DNA from: Ensifer sp. MPMI2T
GTDB taxonomy: Bacteria > Pseudomonadota > Alphaproteobacteria > Rhizobiales > Rhizobiaceae
DNA length: 64,000 nt
Assembly (NCBI RefSeq): GCF_004827385.1
Contig: NZ_SRXN01000009.1
Span: forward strand, 62,001 to 126,000
Reading direction: 5' to 3'
The notes under the pieces are model-generated. The model had not been told where the DNA came from. It saw nothing but the letters and a program-made list of their open reading frames with translations, and made no database searches. The position numbers and the translations under genes were made by a program. This document shows, piece after piece, positions 30,801 to 38,050 of the stretch; position 1 is the stretch's first letter, and every line of letters starts with the position of its first letter.

Positions 30801-30971
30801 CTTGGCCCCATCGACCGGGCCGACAATCGGTCCTTCTGAGAGCAGGTCGACGAGGCGGGCGATCTGCTTCGAGTGCAGCGAGTTCGGCGCTTCCGAGCCG
30901 CCGCCGGAGCCGCGACCGCGTTTGCCGCCGCCACCCTGTCCGCCGATGAATGGAATGACCGTGGCGTCCAT
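27807..30971 (-). CDS. Tail tip / host specificity protein (lambda J-like)
   Basis: 1054 residues from the ATG at 30971, which overlaps the stop of the I-like gene by one base. N-terminal MDATVIPFIGGQ and a Gly-rich start, then the gpJ core with SLHSKQIARLVDLLSEGPIV, IKGLIIQVPSNYDPETRAYT and WVFYDIVVNDRYGLGQFVQP. Fibronectin-like modules occur near residues 680-850 and a C-terminal receptor-related part ends ARTFDWSAQGY. In lambda, J forms the tail tip that recognises the receptor and nucleates tail assembly. Size and order (K, I, J, fibre) agree. Confidence 0.95.
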   Translation of the reverse strand: MDATVIPFIGGQGGGGKRGRGSGGGSEAPNSLHSKQIARLVDLLSEGPIVGPVDGAKSVYFDGVPVLSDDGTPNFENWSIAGNAGWPDQPLLTGFAAQQSETQVSLQVKKDSPITRTITDSDVDRCRVTVSVPSLQVQSMSTGDIKGTSLVWRIYLQSNGGGYALVTENTISGKTNTEYQRSLTFPLVGDPPWDIRVERVTADSTTNNVQNDLYWSSYTEIIDDRVNYTLSSVIGVTIDAEQFDRIPRRTYDIKGLIIQVPSNYDPETRAYTGVWDGTFKLAWTDNPAWVFYDIVVNDRYGLGQFVQPADVDKWTLYKIAQWCDQQVPNGSGGQEPRFTCNAVIATQQEAYDLLSSIASIFRGWAFWAGGQMVAVADMPADPVFDYTNANVIDGAFTYHGADIRSRHNMVAVRWNDPANLGEPRITMVEDVQAISKFGIQKTDLIAVGCTSEGQAVRSGRWLIYSDTYEGETVEFVAGLDAAWARPGDKARVADVNVGGERRGGRLKAATTTQLTLDAPVTLASGRTYFASCVVGDGVIETRQVSTAASTTSVITVAPAFSAAPLPDSIWILASSDLEPTLWRIVDARESEPGRYEMNAVRHFTDKWDYVEKNIPLSKPDISNIRGIPGITGLNAKDYLIALSAISVGVRMLISWTSKAPSFDVAWRPLNGNWIRARVDQTAHDVEATEGTYEIWVTPINVLGRRGKTSKITYEVIGRSAPPADPKNLRIQIVDKVALFQWAPATDLDVVIGGSFEMRYSPRTSGVSWTSSNKVLTSIPGTATTAELPYRSGTYLLKARDISGIYSVNAAVITTTVPTDYKNFIRICESPNWTGSKVNCQIKTPQQWLIITDETAGLGEYSFTNQIDMGGVFPVILTVDMLAFPYYESDVFIDERPGLVDDWQNWDSAIDDGDGLVTIQVRQTDNDPASGTAVWSDWRQFISGEYYGRGFQFQAQLAAPEGQNVAVEELCILADVSAKVDQGADVAWVPNKMRINFAVKFKYIPSISVAIQDGIVGDYFVISNKSITGFDLELKKTGDTIITAARTFDWSAQGY

Positions 30972-31699
30972 CAGGCGTTCTCCGGGATCCATTTCGGCGA
31001 ACGGCCTGACGGGATTTTCTCAGGCTGGGGCTCTGGCGGCGTCTGGCGCATCGCCTCGCGCACCACGGCAGGATCGTCGAGCGCCATTTCATGCAGGCTC
31101 GCCGGTTGCGCCACCTTGTTCCAGACCCAGCTGTTGCCGCTGTCCGTGCCGGTGCCCTCCGCCACTTCGAGGCCAGCCGAGACGACCACCGAGCCGACGA
31201 AGCAGCGTCCATAAACGAGCGGCACCGGCACGCCCTGCTCGGTGACGTTCTCCGGGCCGGTGAAGATGTAGTTCTCGTTTTTCGCCGACTCACGCGCGGT
31301 GTCCTGCTTCGGCTTCGGCGACAGCAACATCGACACACCGAGCAGCAGACCGACGGAAATGACGCCAGCCAGGACCGTCGCCGCCGTGCCGGTGATGCCG
31401 ACCCAGCCCAGCGCCGCGACGATGGGTGCGAAGGCGCGGCCCTCGATCACCGGGCAGAAGTCGATCTCCCTGCCGATGGGCGCGTTGGCGACGTCGGGGC
31501 AGCTGTCCTCCTCGCGCCAGTCGCCATCGACGAACAGCGCATAGTGGCTGATCTTCAGGAAGTCGCGGCGGAAACCCGGATAGTTGACGTCGAGCGCATT
31601 GATCGCCTCGCGCGGCGTCGAGATCGCGAACGCATGCTCGCCGCCGTATTTCTCGGCGAGCGCGCCATGCAAGCGGATGGTGACGAGATCATCGCGCAT
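30971..31699 (-). CDS. Tail assembly protein (lambda I-like)
   Basis: 242 residues. The N-terminal half matches gpI: VTIRLHGALAEKYGGEHAFA, then SYYALFVDGD-like HYALFVDGDWREED and IDFCPVIEGRAFAP. One or two hydrophobic segments follow (VGITGTAATVLAGVISVGLL). The C-terminal half, GVPVPLVYGRCFVGSVVVSA, resembles a second conserved tail-assembly motif. It overlaps the K-like gene upstream and J downstream, indicating translational coupling. It acts in tail tip assembly. Confidence 0.9.
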   Translation of the reverse strand: MRDDLVTIRLHGALAEKYGGEHAFAISTPREAINALDVNYPGFRRDFLKISHYALFVDGDWREEDSCPDVANAPIGREIDFCPVIEGRAFAPIVAALGWVGITGTAATVLAGVISVGLLLGVSMLLSPKPKQDTARESAKNENYIFTGPENVTEQGVPVPLVYGRCFVGSVVVSAGLEVAEGTGTDSGNSWVWNKVAQPASLHEMALDDPAVVREAMRQTPPEPQPEKIPSGRSPKWIPENA

Positions 31700-32456
31700 G
31701 GGGCGGGTCTCCCCACGGCTGATAATCCGGCGGCAGCGCGGGCGGATGGTCGATCAGCGTCTGGTGGCGCAGGTGCAGCACGGTGGCGAGCTGGTGGAGC
31801 CCACCATAGACCTCGCGCACCGAAAGCCGTCCGAGCATCTGGTGCAGGATCAGGTCGGGATGCAGGAACAGGCCGAGATGGTTGACCACCTCGCTCGGCC
31901 AGATCTGCATGCCGATGACGTCGCAATGCTGCCAGCGGTCGGTGACCTCGACGAAACCGGCCTTCTTGAACTGGCGGGTGATGATGTCCTGTCCGCGTTC
32001 CCACCACAGCCATTGCCGGTCGAAGTCGGGGATGTCGATCCCGGCATAGTCCTTGATGCCGTCGCGGATGAGCCCGAAGCAGTCGTGCGTGCCCCATGCC
32101 CATTTCCTGCCGACGAGCGGTGCGCGCCAGCCCGAGGGCTCGATGACGCCATAGGTGCCGAGCGGCCACGAGACGATCAGCCAAGGTTTGCGCGTCGCCT
32201 CGCACATGGCGCGGTCGGCGTCCGACGGAAGCGGCGGGCCGTAGACGTGGCTGTGGACGATGGCCTCGACGCCCGCCTTCTTCTCGATCTTGAGATAGGC
32301 CTTCATGTCCATCACGAAGGTGTCGAACTGCGTCGCGCCGTTATCGATGGGGATGAATTCGCCGCCGGAGACGACGCCGCAGGACTCGAGCGGCTGGCAG
32401 GCCTCGGCGTGCTTCAGCGCCGCCTTGATGATCGTGTCTGCCGCCGCCCAGGCCAT
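31689..32456 (-). CDS. Tail tip peptidase (lambda K-like: JAMM + NlpC/P60)
   Basis: 255 residues with two enzymatic domains. The N-terminal JAMM metalloprotease motif is intact: HSHVYGPPLPSDAD fits H-x-H-x7-S-x2-D. The C-terminal NlpC/P60 domain has the nucleophile cysteine in WGTHDCFGLIRDGI and a histidine in VVNHLGLFLH. In lambda, K sits at the tail tip and is thought to process tail proteins and open the peptidoglycan. Overlaps the I-like gene by 11 bases. Confidence 0.93.
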   Translation of the reverse strand: MAWAAADTIIKAALKHAEACQPLESCGVVSGGEFIPIDNGATQFDTFVMDMKAYLKIEKKAGVEAIVHSHVYGPPLPSDADRAMCEATRKPWLIVSWPLGTYGVIEPSGWRAPLVGRKWAWGTHDCFGLIRDGIKDYAGIDIPDFDRQWLWWERGQDIITRQFKKAGFVEVTDRWQHCDVIGMQIWPSEVVNHLGLFLHPDLILHQMLGRLSVREVYGGLHQLATVLHLRHQTLIDHPPALPPDYQPWGDPPHAR

Positions 32457-32459
32457 GGC

Positions 32460-33161
32460 TCATGTCCTCATCAGCAGCGACGCCGGGAAGGCCGAGGTTC
32501 TGAGCACGCCCTTCGCGCCGAAGCGGGCGCGGCAGGCGTCGAGCGTCTTGCGGCACTGGTCCTTGGCGGGATCGGTGGTGGGATTGCCGTAGACGTCCTC
32601 GACCGGCGGCCCCGCATAGGAGCACTCGGCGGAGCGGTAGGCCCACTGGCAGATGTCGGCGAGGACCTGCCTGCGCGGCAGCAGCACGCCATCGACGTCG
32701 AAGCGCACCGCCAGTTCGATCTCGACGAAGATCGGGTTTTCGGAGAGCTTCTTGGCGACATAGAAAATCTCGTCGGGGAAACCGGCGTTGGGGTTGGCAT
32801 AGGGATTGCCGCCGGGAAAGTTCACGGCATCGAGGTATTTGCCGAACACTCGCTTGCGCGTGACCTTGGCATTCAGCGCGTCCGACATCGAGCGGAGATA
32901 GGCACCGAGCACGCCGCCGGTATTGGCGGCTCTGACCGTCGGGCGCGGCAGCTTGCCCGCCGCCGACACTTCGAGGCCCTCGATCTCAATCGGAAACGGC
33001 TCGTAGGTGACGCCCTGCCAGGTGATCGGATTGCCGGTTTCGGTGGTGCCGGGATGCCAGCGAAACACCGTGGTGCCGCCAATCGGGCGGTCGTCCCAGA
33101 CGAACATCTCGACCATTTCGAGAGGGGCCAGCTGCTGGACGTCGTCGCGCGAGACCGTCAT
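32460..33161 (-). CDS. Minor tail protein L (lambda L-like)
   Basis: 233 residues. The family pattern is seen in LAPLEMVEMFVWDDRPIGG, FPIEIEGLEVSAAGKLPRPT, and the C-terminal cysteine set (ICQWAYRSAECSYAG, QCRKTLDACRARFG). These four cysteines bind an iron-sulphur cluster in lambda L-type proteins. It forms the tail tip hub with M, I and J. It overlaps M by 4 bases (ATGA). Confidence 0.92.
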   Translation of the reverse strand: MTVSRDDVQQLAPLEMVEMFVWDDRPIGGTTVFRWHPGTTETGNPITWQGVTYEPFPIEIEGLEVSAAGKLPRPTVRAANTGGVLGAYLRSMSDALNAKVTRKRVFGKYLDAVNFPGGNPYANPNAGFPDEIFYVAKKLSENPIFVEIELAVRFDVDGVLLPRRQVLADICQWAYRSAECSYAGPPVEDVYGNPTTDPAKDQCRKTLDACRARFGAKGVLRTSAFPASLLMRT

Positions 33162-33541
33162 GCCGTCACTCCGTAGGCCAGAGTGAATTCCACCGACAGC
33201 GTGCCGCGCAGCTCGGTTCTAAGCCCGTTCACGCCGAAGCGCGCCCGCTGCCAATCGACCGTCCAGTCGTCGCACCAGACCTGATAGGCGACGCCGGTCG
33301 CCTGATCCCTGAACGGAAAGGCGTTGCCGCGCTGTGCTTCGAGGTAGGCGGTCATGGCGTTGATGACCGTCGAGGTCTTCATCTCGAAGCGTAGGCTGAA
33401 GCGCCGCTCGATGCTGTTGATGCCGTCGAGAATGCGCTGGGCATAGCCGTCGCCGAACTGTGCGGTCCTCAGACGTCTCGACGTCATCGACTGCGCCGGG
33501 AGCGCCGCGCACCATTCCTTGTCGGTCCCGTCGAACGCCAT
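33158..33541 (-). CDS. Minor tail protein M (lambda M-like)
   Basis: 127 residues from the ATG at 33541, which overlaps the tape measure stop; a GTG one codon upstream is possible but unnecessary. RRLRTAQFGDGYAQRILDGI and FRDQATGVAYQVWCDDWTVD are typical of this distal tail / baseplate component. Lies between the tape measure and L genes, the conserved lambda order. Confidence 0.9.
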   Translation of the reverse strand: MAFDGTDKEWCAALPAQSMTSRRLRTAQFGDGYAQRILDGINSIERRFSLRFEMKTSTVINAMTAYLEAQRGNAFPFRDQATGVAYQVWCDDWTVDWQRARFGVNGLRTELRGTLSVEFTLAYGVTA

Positions 33542-35733
33542 CACGCCACCTGCCTCAAGATGCCGCCGGGTTTCGATTCCTTGATGAGGATCGCCTGGAC
33601 GGCCTTTTCGATCTGCTGGCCGAGCCGCTTGCCGTCCTCGGTGGTCGCCGCCACCTGTCCGGTCGCCATGTCGATCCTGATGTCGCCGACCTGATTGTTG
33701 ATCGTGGTGGAGCCGCCGATCTGCGCCTGCTGCTGTCCGGCGATGTTGGCGAGGCCGGAGACCTCGGCAGCCGACGGCGCTCTGATCATCCCCGAGGATG
33801 GTGTGTCGGCGTTTGCATTGAGGCCTGCAGGCGCGGTCGCGTTAAAGGCGCCGGGGAAGAGCCCGCCGAACAGCGGCTTCAGCACGTATTGCTGCAGCAC
33901 GAGCTTGGCCAGATCCTTGAGGATGTCGGCCAGCACGTCGCGGAAGTCCTCGCCCGCCATGGCGGCGTCCAAGAAACCCATGGCGGCGCTCTCGGCCCAC
34001 GAGGCGAACGCGCTGTCCATTTCTTGCGCGGTCTGGTCCATCTCCGACAGATTGTCGTTCGCCGCTTCGGCGGTGGACGCCAGCTTGTCGGTGCCAACCG
34101 ATGCCTTTTCCATCGAGGTCTTGATCGTCTGTCCGGCCCGCTCGGTGGTCGCCGCCGCCTTCTCGACCTCCTTGGAGTATTCCTTCCAGCGGAACAGCAC
34201 GGCGTCCATGGTGGCGACGAGACCGCCGCGCGTGCCGTTGTCGTTCGCCGCCCTCGGCGCGGCGCGACCGGCAAACGGCGAGTAGGGCGAGGTGGCAAGC
34301 GCACCCGCTGATCGCATGAACGCGCCGCCGCCCGAGAACGGCACCGGCACCGACTGGCGCTGCTGTCCTGGAACCATGCCGCCTATCGCCTCGCCAGCCG
34401 ACGCGGCGCGCATGCGCTGCATCGCCTGATCGAACCAGTCGACGAAGGACTGGATCGCCGACTTCACCTTCTCGATGCCGGTTTTGATCGCCCCCAGCGC
34501 GGCGTTCCAGACGGCGTTCCATCCGGCGATGGCTGCGGCGACGAGCTGATCGAACATCGCCTTGAAGGCAGCGACGGTCTCGGCAGCCGCGTCAGAGATG
34601 ATCTTCGGCAGGTTGCGAACGATCTCGGCGACCTTGTTGATGTGCTGCGCCAGCGTGTTGACCATGGCAGGGAGCGCGGCTGTCGCCTGTTCGAAGGCGG
34701 TGCCGAGGCCGGTCAATTGAAGCCATGCGTCGTAGAGATTGCCCGCCGCCGTCGTGAGATTGCCCCACGCGGTGGCCATGGCCGAGTTCCACTTGTCGCT
34801 TTCTTCCGCCGCCCGTTTGTATTTCTCGATGGCGACGGCGAGGTCGTTGACGTTGATCGCCGCGCCTTCGAGCGCCTGATCGATCGCCGCCAGCGTCGCC
34901 ATGTCCGCGCCTTCGAACAGCTTCTGCAGGAGCTGCTGCTGCTGCAACGGTTCAAGCAGCTTGTAGCTCTCCTGAATCGATGCCAGCAGCCGCGCCATCG
35001 ACTCGGCCTTGGTCGGATCCAGCTGCGAAAGGTCACCGCCCAACAGCCGGATCGCCTCGGCCAGCTGCGCCGCATCCTCGCCGCCCGCCTTCAGCTTTTC
35101 CTGCAGCGGCCCGATGGCCGCAGCCATGTCGCTTGCCGCCTCTGCCGACAGACCGAGCGCCTCGCCGAGACCCTCGTAGGCTCTGAGCTGGCTCACCTCC
35201 AGACCAGCGGCAAATGCGCTGCGCATCGTCTCCGCCGCCGCTTCCGCCGCGCCGGTCACCTTGTCGAGGATCTTGCGGAACTGCTGGTAGATCGTCAGGC
35301 CGAGCGCCACGATGGCTCCGACGGCGGTGAGCGACAGGCCGGTAATGAGCGCCGTTCCGATCATCCGGCCGGCGGAAAGCGCGATGCGCCCGAGACCGGC
35401 GAAGGCGCGCGTGAAACCGGCGGCGAGCGTCCTGCCAACGTTGGCCATGGTGCGCCCGAGCCGCTGCATGCGCGTCTCGATGATGGCGGTCGATTTCGAA
35501 GCGGTGAGCGTGGCGTCGCCGATGGCCTCGATGCCCTTCGCATCGGCAGGCGTCGGCAGCTTGTCCTTGACCGAGGCGAGACTGTCGCCCCAGAGCGAGG
35601 CCTGCTTCGCCGCGACATCGCTACTCTCGGCAGAGGCCTTGCCCAGCGCCTCGATGTCCTTTTCGAGATCCTTGATCCCCTTTTGCGCGTCGGCGGTGTC
35701 GGCTTCGACGTTGATTTCAAGCTTGTTGGCCAT
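33541..35733 (-). CDS. Tail tape measure protein
   Basis: 730 residues. It begins MANKLEINVEADTADAQKGI with an N-terminal coiled coil (about 10-60). Hydrophobic helices with the pattern AGRMIGTALITGLSLTAVGA and IVALGLTIYQQFRKIL lie near residues 125-165. Long Ala/Gln-rich helices follow, and the C-terminus matches the lambda-type tape measure end (FRDVLADILKDLAKLVLQQY, KPLFGGLFPG). It sets tail length and is ejected with the DNA. By the lambda rule of about 0.15 nm per residue the tail would be roughly 110 nm, an estimate only. Confidence 0.93.
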   Translation of the reverse strand: MANKLEINVEADTADAQKGIKDLEKDIEALGKASAESSDVAAKQASLWGDSLASVKDKLPTPADAKGIEAIGDATLTASKSTAIIETRMQRLGRTMANVGRTLAAGFTRAFAGLGRIALSAGRMIGTALITGLSLTAVGAIVALGLTIYQQFRKILDKVTGAAEAAAETMRSAFAAGLEVSQLRAYEGLGEALGLSAEAASDMAAAIGPLQEKLKAGGEDAAQLAEAIRLLGGDLSQLDPTKAESMARLLASIQESYKLLEPLQQQQLLQKLFEGADMATLAAIDQALEGAAINVNDLAVAIEKYKRAAEESDKWNSAMATAWGNLTTAAGNLYDAWLQLTGLGTAFEQATAALPAMVNTLAQHINKVAEIVRNLPKIISDAAAETVAAFKAMFDQLVAAAIAGWNAVWNAALGAIKTGIEKVKSAIQSFVDWFDQAMQRMRAASAGEAIGGMVPGQQRQSVPVPFSGGGAFMRSAGALATSPYSPFAGRAAPRAANDNGTRGGLVATMDAVLFRWKEYSKEVEKAAATTERAGQTIKTSMEKASVGTDKLASTAEAANDNLSEMDQTAQEMDSAFASWAESAAMGFLDAAMAGEDFRDVLADILKDLAKLVLQQYVLKPLFGGLFPGAFNATAPAGLNANADTPSSGMIRAPSAAEVSGLANIAGQQQAQIGGSTTINNQVGDIRIDMATGQVAATTEDGKRLGQQIEKAVQAILIKESKPGGILRQVA

Positions 35734-35742
35734 CGTCCGCCC

Positions 35743-36189
35743 TCAATGCAGCATGCGGCCCACGGCCTCGGAGAGCCGCTTCTGCGCCGCTGCCAATGCC
35801 TGTGCGCGCTTCTCCGGCAACGCCCGCAGGAAGAACGGGACCGGCGACATGAAGCGCGAGCCGAACTCGAGGATGCGGGCGTACCAGGCACCACCGGCAT
35901 TCTTCGGATTGAAGGCGATCTTGGCGCTGGTGATGGTGCCCTTGTTGGCTTCGACGAACGCGTAGATGCCCTGCGGGATCAGACCCTTGCGGACATAGAC
36001 CCTGCCGGACGGCATCCGGTGCGGCCCCTTGGCCGAGTAGCCGACCTCGATGGCGTTCTGGATCGCGTCGTCGCGGATGACGTTGGCGGCTTCGGCCACC
36101 ACGCCGCGCATCTCCTTCTCGGCGAGATATTTGGTATCGCGCTCGAGCGCCGCGACGATTTCGTCGGAGTTGACCTTGATCTTCAGCAT
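35743..36189 (-). CDS. HK97-gp10-like tail component
   Basis: 148 residues. The family hallmarks are VVAEAANVIRDDAIQNAIEV and the C-terminal WYARILEFGSRFMSPVPFFL. Such proteins usually act at the head-tail or tail completion step and are encoded before the major tail gene. Here the gene sits between the tail chaperone and the tape measure, an uncommon place. It starts at the stop of the T-frame (36189), suggesting coupling. Confidence 0.75.
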   Translation of the reverse strand: MLKIKVNSDEIVAALERDTKYLAEKEMRGVVAEAANVIRDDAIQNAIEVGYSAKGPHRMPSGRVYVRKGLIPQGIYAFVEANKGTITSAKIAFNPKNAGGAWYARILEFGSRFMSPVPFFLRALPEKRAQALAAAQKRLSEAVGRMLH

Positions 36190-36425
36190 CAGTGCCTCGT
36201 TGCGATTTTCGCCCCGAATATGGCGGCGATGTCCTGATCGCTGGCGGTGGCGAGATCGACTTCCTCGCCGGACGCCTGAATGCTCTTGCGCCTCGACGCC
36301 CTGCGCTCGTCCTCGGCGACCGCTTCGAAGTAGGCGCTCCAGCCCCTAAGCTCGTGCCATGTCATGCTCGCCGTCAGCTGCTCGACCGTCATGCCGAGCT
36401 TCAGCGCCAGGCCGAACACCGCCAT
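36189..36425 (-). CDS. Tail assembly chaperone, T-like downstream frame
   Basis: 78 codons from an internal ATG. LGMTVEQLTASMTWHELRGW, then SAYFEAVAEDERRASRRKSI, is the typical C-terminal part of lambda GT-type chaperones. The ATG lacks a Shine-Dalgarno sequence, and the frame stays open upstream to the A9 run of the G frame, so I expect it to be made as a G-T fusion by ribosomal frameshifting rather than on its own. Moving from the G frame into this frame needs a +1 or -2 shift. Confidence 0.8.
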   Translation of the reverse strand: MAVFGLALKLGMTVEQLTASMTWHELRGWSAYFEAVAEDERRASRRKSIQASGEEVDLATASDQDIAAIFGAKIATRH

Positions 36426-36795
36426 TGTCAGCGGCGACGGCCTTTCCTTTTTTTTTCGCCTTGGGCTGGTCTCCGTCCTCGTCGATGCCGAGCAGCCGGT
36501 TCATGGCAGGCTGGCATTGCGTCGCCAGCGCGAAGCAGACCGACGAGCCGAGTGCCTGGAGCTTCTCCCATTTGACCCGCTCGCCATCGATCCAGAGGAA
36601 GGCGGCGAGCATCCTGAGCCCGTATTCCTGCGCGGTGATCGTGCCTTTCTCCTGCGCCAGATTGAGCTGCATGGTGTCCATGAGCGGCGGATCGCGCAGT
36701 TCGACGTCGAAGGTGATCGGCTCGCCTTCGGTCGGTTCGATCCTGATCGGCACGACCACCGAGCGCCGCGCCATGAGCCTGTCGAGCGTTCCCAT
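36346..36795 (-). CDS. Tail assembly chaperone, G-like upstream frame
   Basis: 149 residues. MGTLDRLMARRSVVVPIRIE, then FDVELRDPPLMDTMQLNLAQ, fits the G-like chaperone that binds the tape measure. Near residue 112 the frame contains nine consecutive A's (gcg aaa aaa aaa gga), a typical slippery site, 40 bases before the internal ATG of the T frame. Translated in zero frame the tail beyond this point is Gly/Arg/Ala-rich and not family-like. Located between tail tube and tape measure genes as in lambda. Confidence 0.85.
   Translation of the reverse strand: MGTLDRLMARRSVVVPIRIEPTEGEPITFDVELRDPPLMDTMQLNLAQEKGTITAQEYGLRMLAAFLWIDGERVKWEKLQALGSSVCFALATQCQPAMNRLLGIDEDGDQPKAKKKGKAVAADNGGVRPGAEARHDGRAADGEHDMARA
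36453..36470 (-). promoter_or_regulatory. Candidate programmed frameshift site (A9 run)
   Basis: On the minus strand the sequence reads aaggcgaaaaaaaaagg. The G frame reads it as Ala-Lys-Lys-Lys-Gly. A -1 slip leads to a stop after seven codons, while a -2 or +1 slip leads into the T frame. Confidence 0.65.
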
Positions 36796-36805
36796 GGCGA
36801 GCCTC

Positions 36806-37465
36806 TCAGCTGACGATGAACAGCGGCACTTCGTTGACCACGGCTTCGCCCGAGAACGAGACCGCCTCGTTGGTCTCCATCGTCAGCGTGTAGCCGGAGA
36901 TGGTGACCGGCATGATGATCTCGCCGCGGTCGCCGGGAAGCACGATCTCCATCACCCGGCGCTGGCCGTCGAACACGGCGCTGCGCCATTCGGTCTGGGC
37001 GGCGACGTCGAGGTCGGTGAAGCCCTCGATGGAGATGTTGCCCGGTTGCGGCGTGCCAGCGAGCGACTCCGAGCCGCAGAAGGTGGTGACATCGATGGCG
37101 TCTGCCGCCTCGACCTCCCATTCCCATGACGACAGGCAGAAGCGCAGAAGGTCGTCTGCCGAGATCGGCGTCGCCTTGCCGGTGGTGACCGTCGTCGTGT
37201 TGCCGGAAAGGTCAGAGCCGTCGAGCGTGAAGGTGTCGGCGGGCGTGCCGACCGACGAGATCGGGAAGGTCTTGCCGTCGAGCCCCGAGGAGGAGCCGGA
37301 GATGGTGACCAGCTGGCCCTCGGTGAAGTTGGTAATGTCGGCAGAGGCGACGGTGACGACCGCAGGCTTGGCATTGGTGATGTTGGTCACCGAGTAGCCG
37401 GTGGGGGCGGGGGTCGCGTATTTCTGCAGGTAGACCTCGGTTCCCTGTGCGGTGAATTTGGTCAT
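36806..37465 (-). CDS. Major tail tube protein
   Basis: 219 residues. MTKFTAQGTEVYLQKYATPA is the N-terminus. An Ig-like inserted stretch (VTNITNAKPAVVTVASADIT to SGNTTTVTTG) is followed by the tail-tube core with SWEWEVEAADAIDVTTFCGS, ISIEGFTDLDVAAQTEWRSA and a final VSGYTLTMETN-like ISGYTLTMETNEAVSFSGEA. Position just before the GT chaperone genes fits lambda V. A ribosome-binding site (aaaggga) precedes the ATG. Upstream lies the foreign block. Confidence 0.9.
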   Translation of the reverse strand: MTKFTAQGTEVYLQKYATPAPTGYSVTNITNAKPAVVTVASADITNFTEGQLVTISGSSSGLDGKTFPISSVGTPADTFTLDGSDLSGNTTTVTTGKATPISADDLLRFCLSSWEWEVEAADAIDVTTFCGSESLAGTPQPGNISIEGFTDLDVAAQTEWRSAVFDGQRRVMEIVLPGDRGEIIMPVTISGYTLTMETNEAVSFSGEAVVNEVPLFIVS

Positions 37466-38050
37466 GGGGCGGTCCCTTTCGTGAAAGGAGGAGCGCCCAA
37501 AAAAATATTCCTATGCCGGATGCGAATTTGACTGTGAAAAATTTACGGTTTCAAGGGGGGACGCTTGATCTAAGGCAAATCGGTATTCAGTGCGACCATC
37601 TTTGGTCGTTGACACGACTGGTCACCACGCGGGCCAGCCGTACCGCCACAATCACTACGTCTCGGAATGATCTCAGAAGTGCCGCTTGTCGACTCCGACC
37701 GGGATTTCCGGTGCCGACCCCTTGCGGCCGTAGGGGACGAGGACCGGGAATGGCTCGATTGAGCCCGGTCCAGTCATGCCCGCCACGCTTCGCAAACGAC
37801 CGCTGTGCATTTGCGTCCATAGCGGTCATCGCACCAATGCCGTCGGCGGCTCGACCAACCGGTCTGACGCTTGAACCCGCGCACCGCCAGCGCGAGTTCG
37901 GCAGGACGCGCAAGGCGCGCTACCAAGCGCAAATCTCCGTACGACCAAGGACGCATATCCGCAATATGCTCGACGATTAGCATTCCTTGTGATCCCAATA
38001 AGCCAATGAGCGATGGACGACGGGGTTCCGTCTGCATCGACTGCATTGGA
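37466..38050. other. Non-coding left flank of the foreign block
   Basis: 585 bases. The first part (37466-37510) is the tail-tube leader. The remainder shows no recognisable gene; short frames here have no family features. The change to mixed, lower-GC sequence begins around 37500. It might contain a degraded gene remnant, but I cannot name one. Confidence 0.5.
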
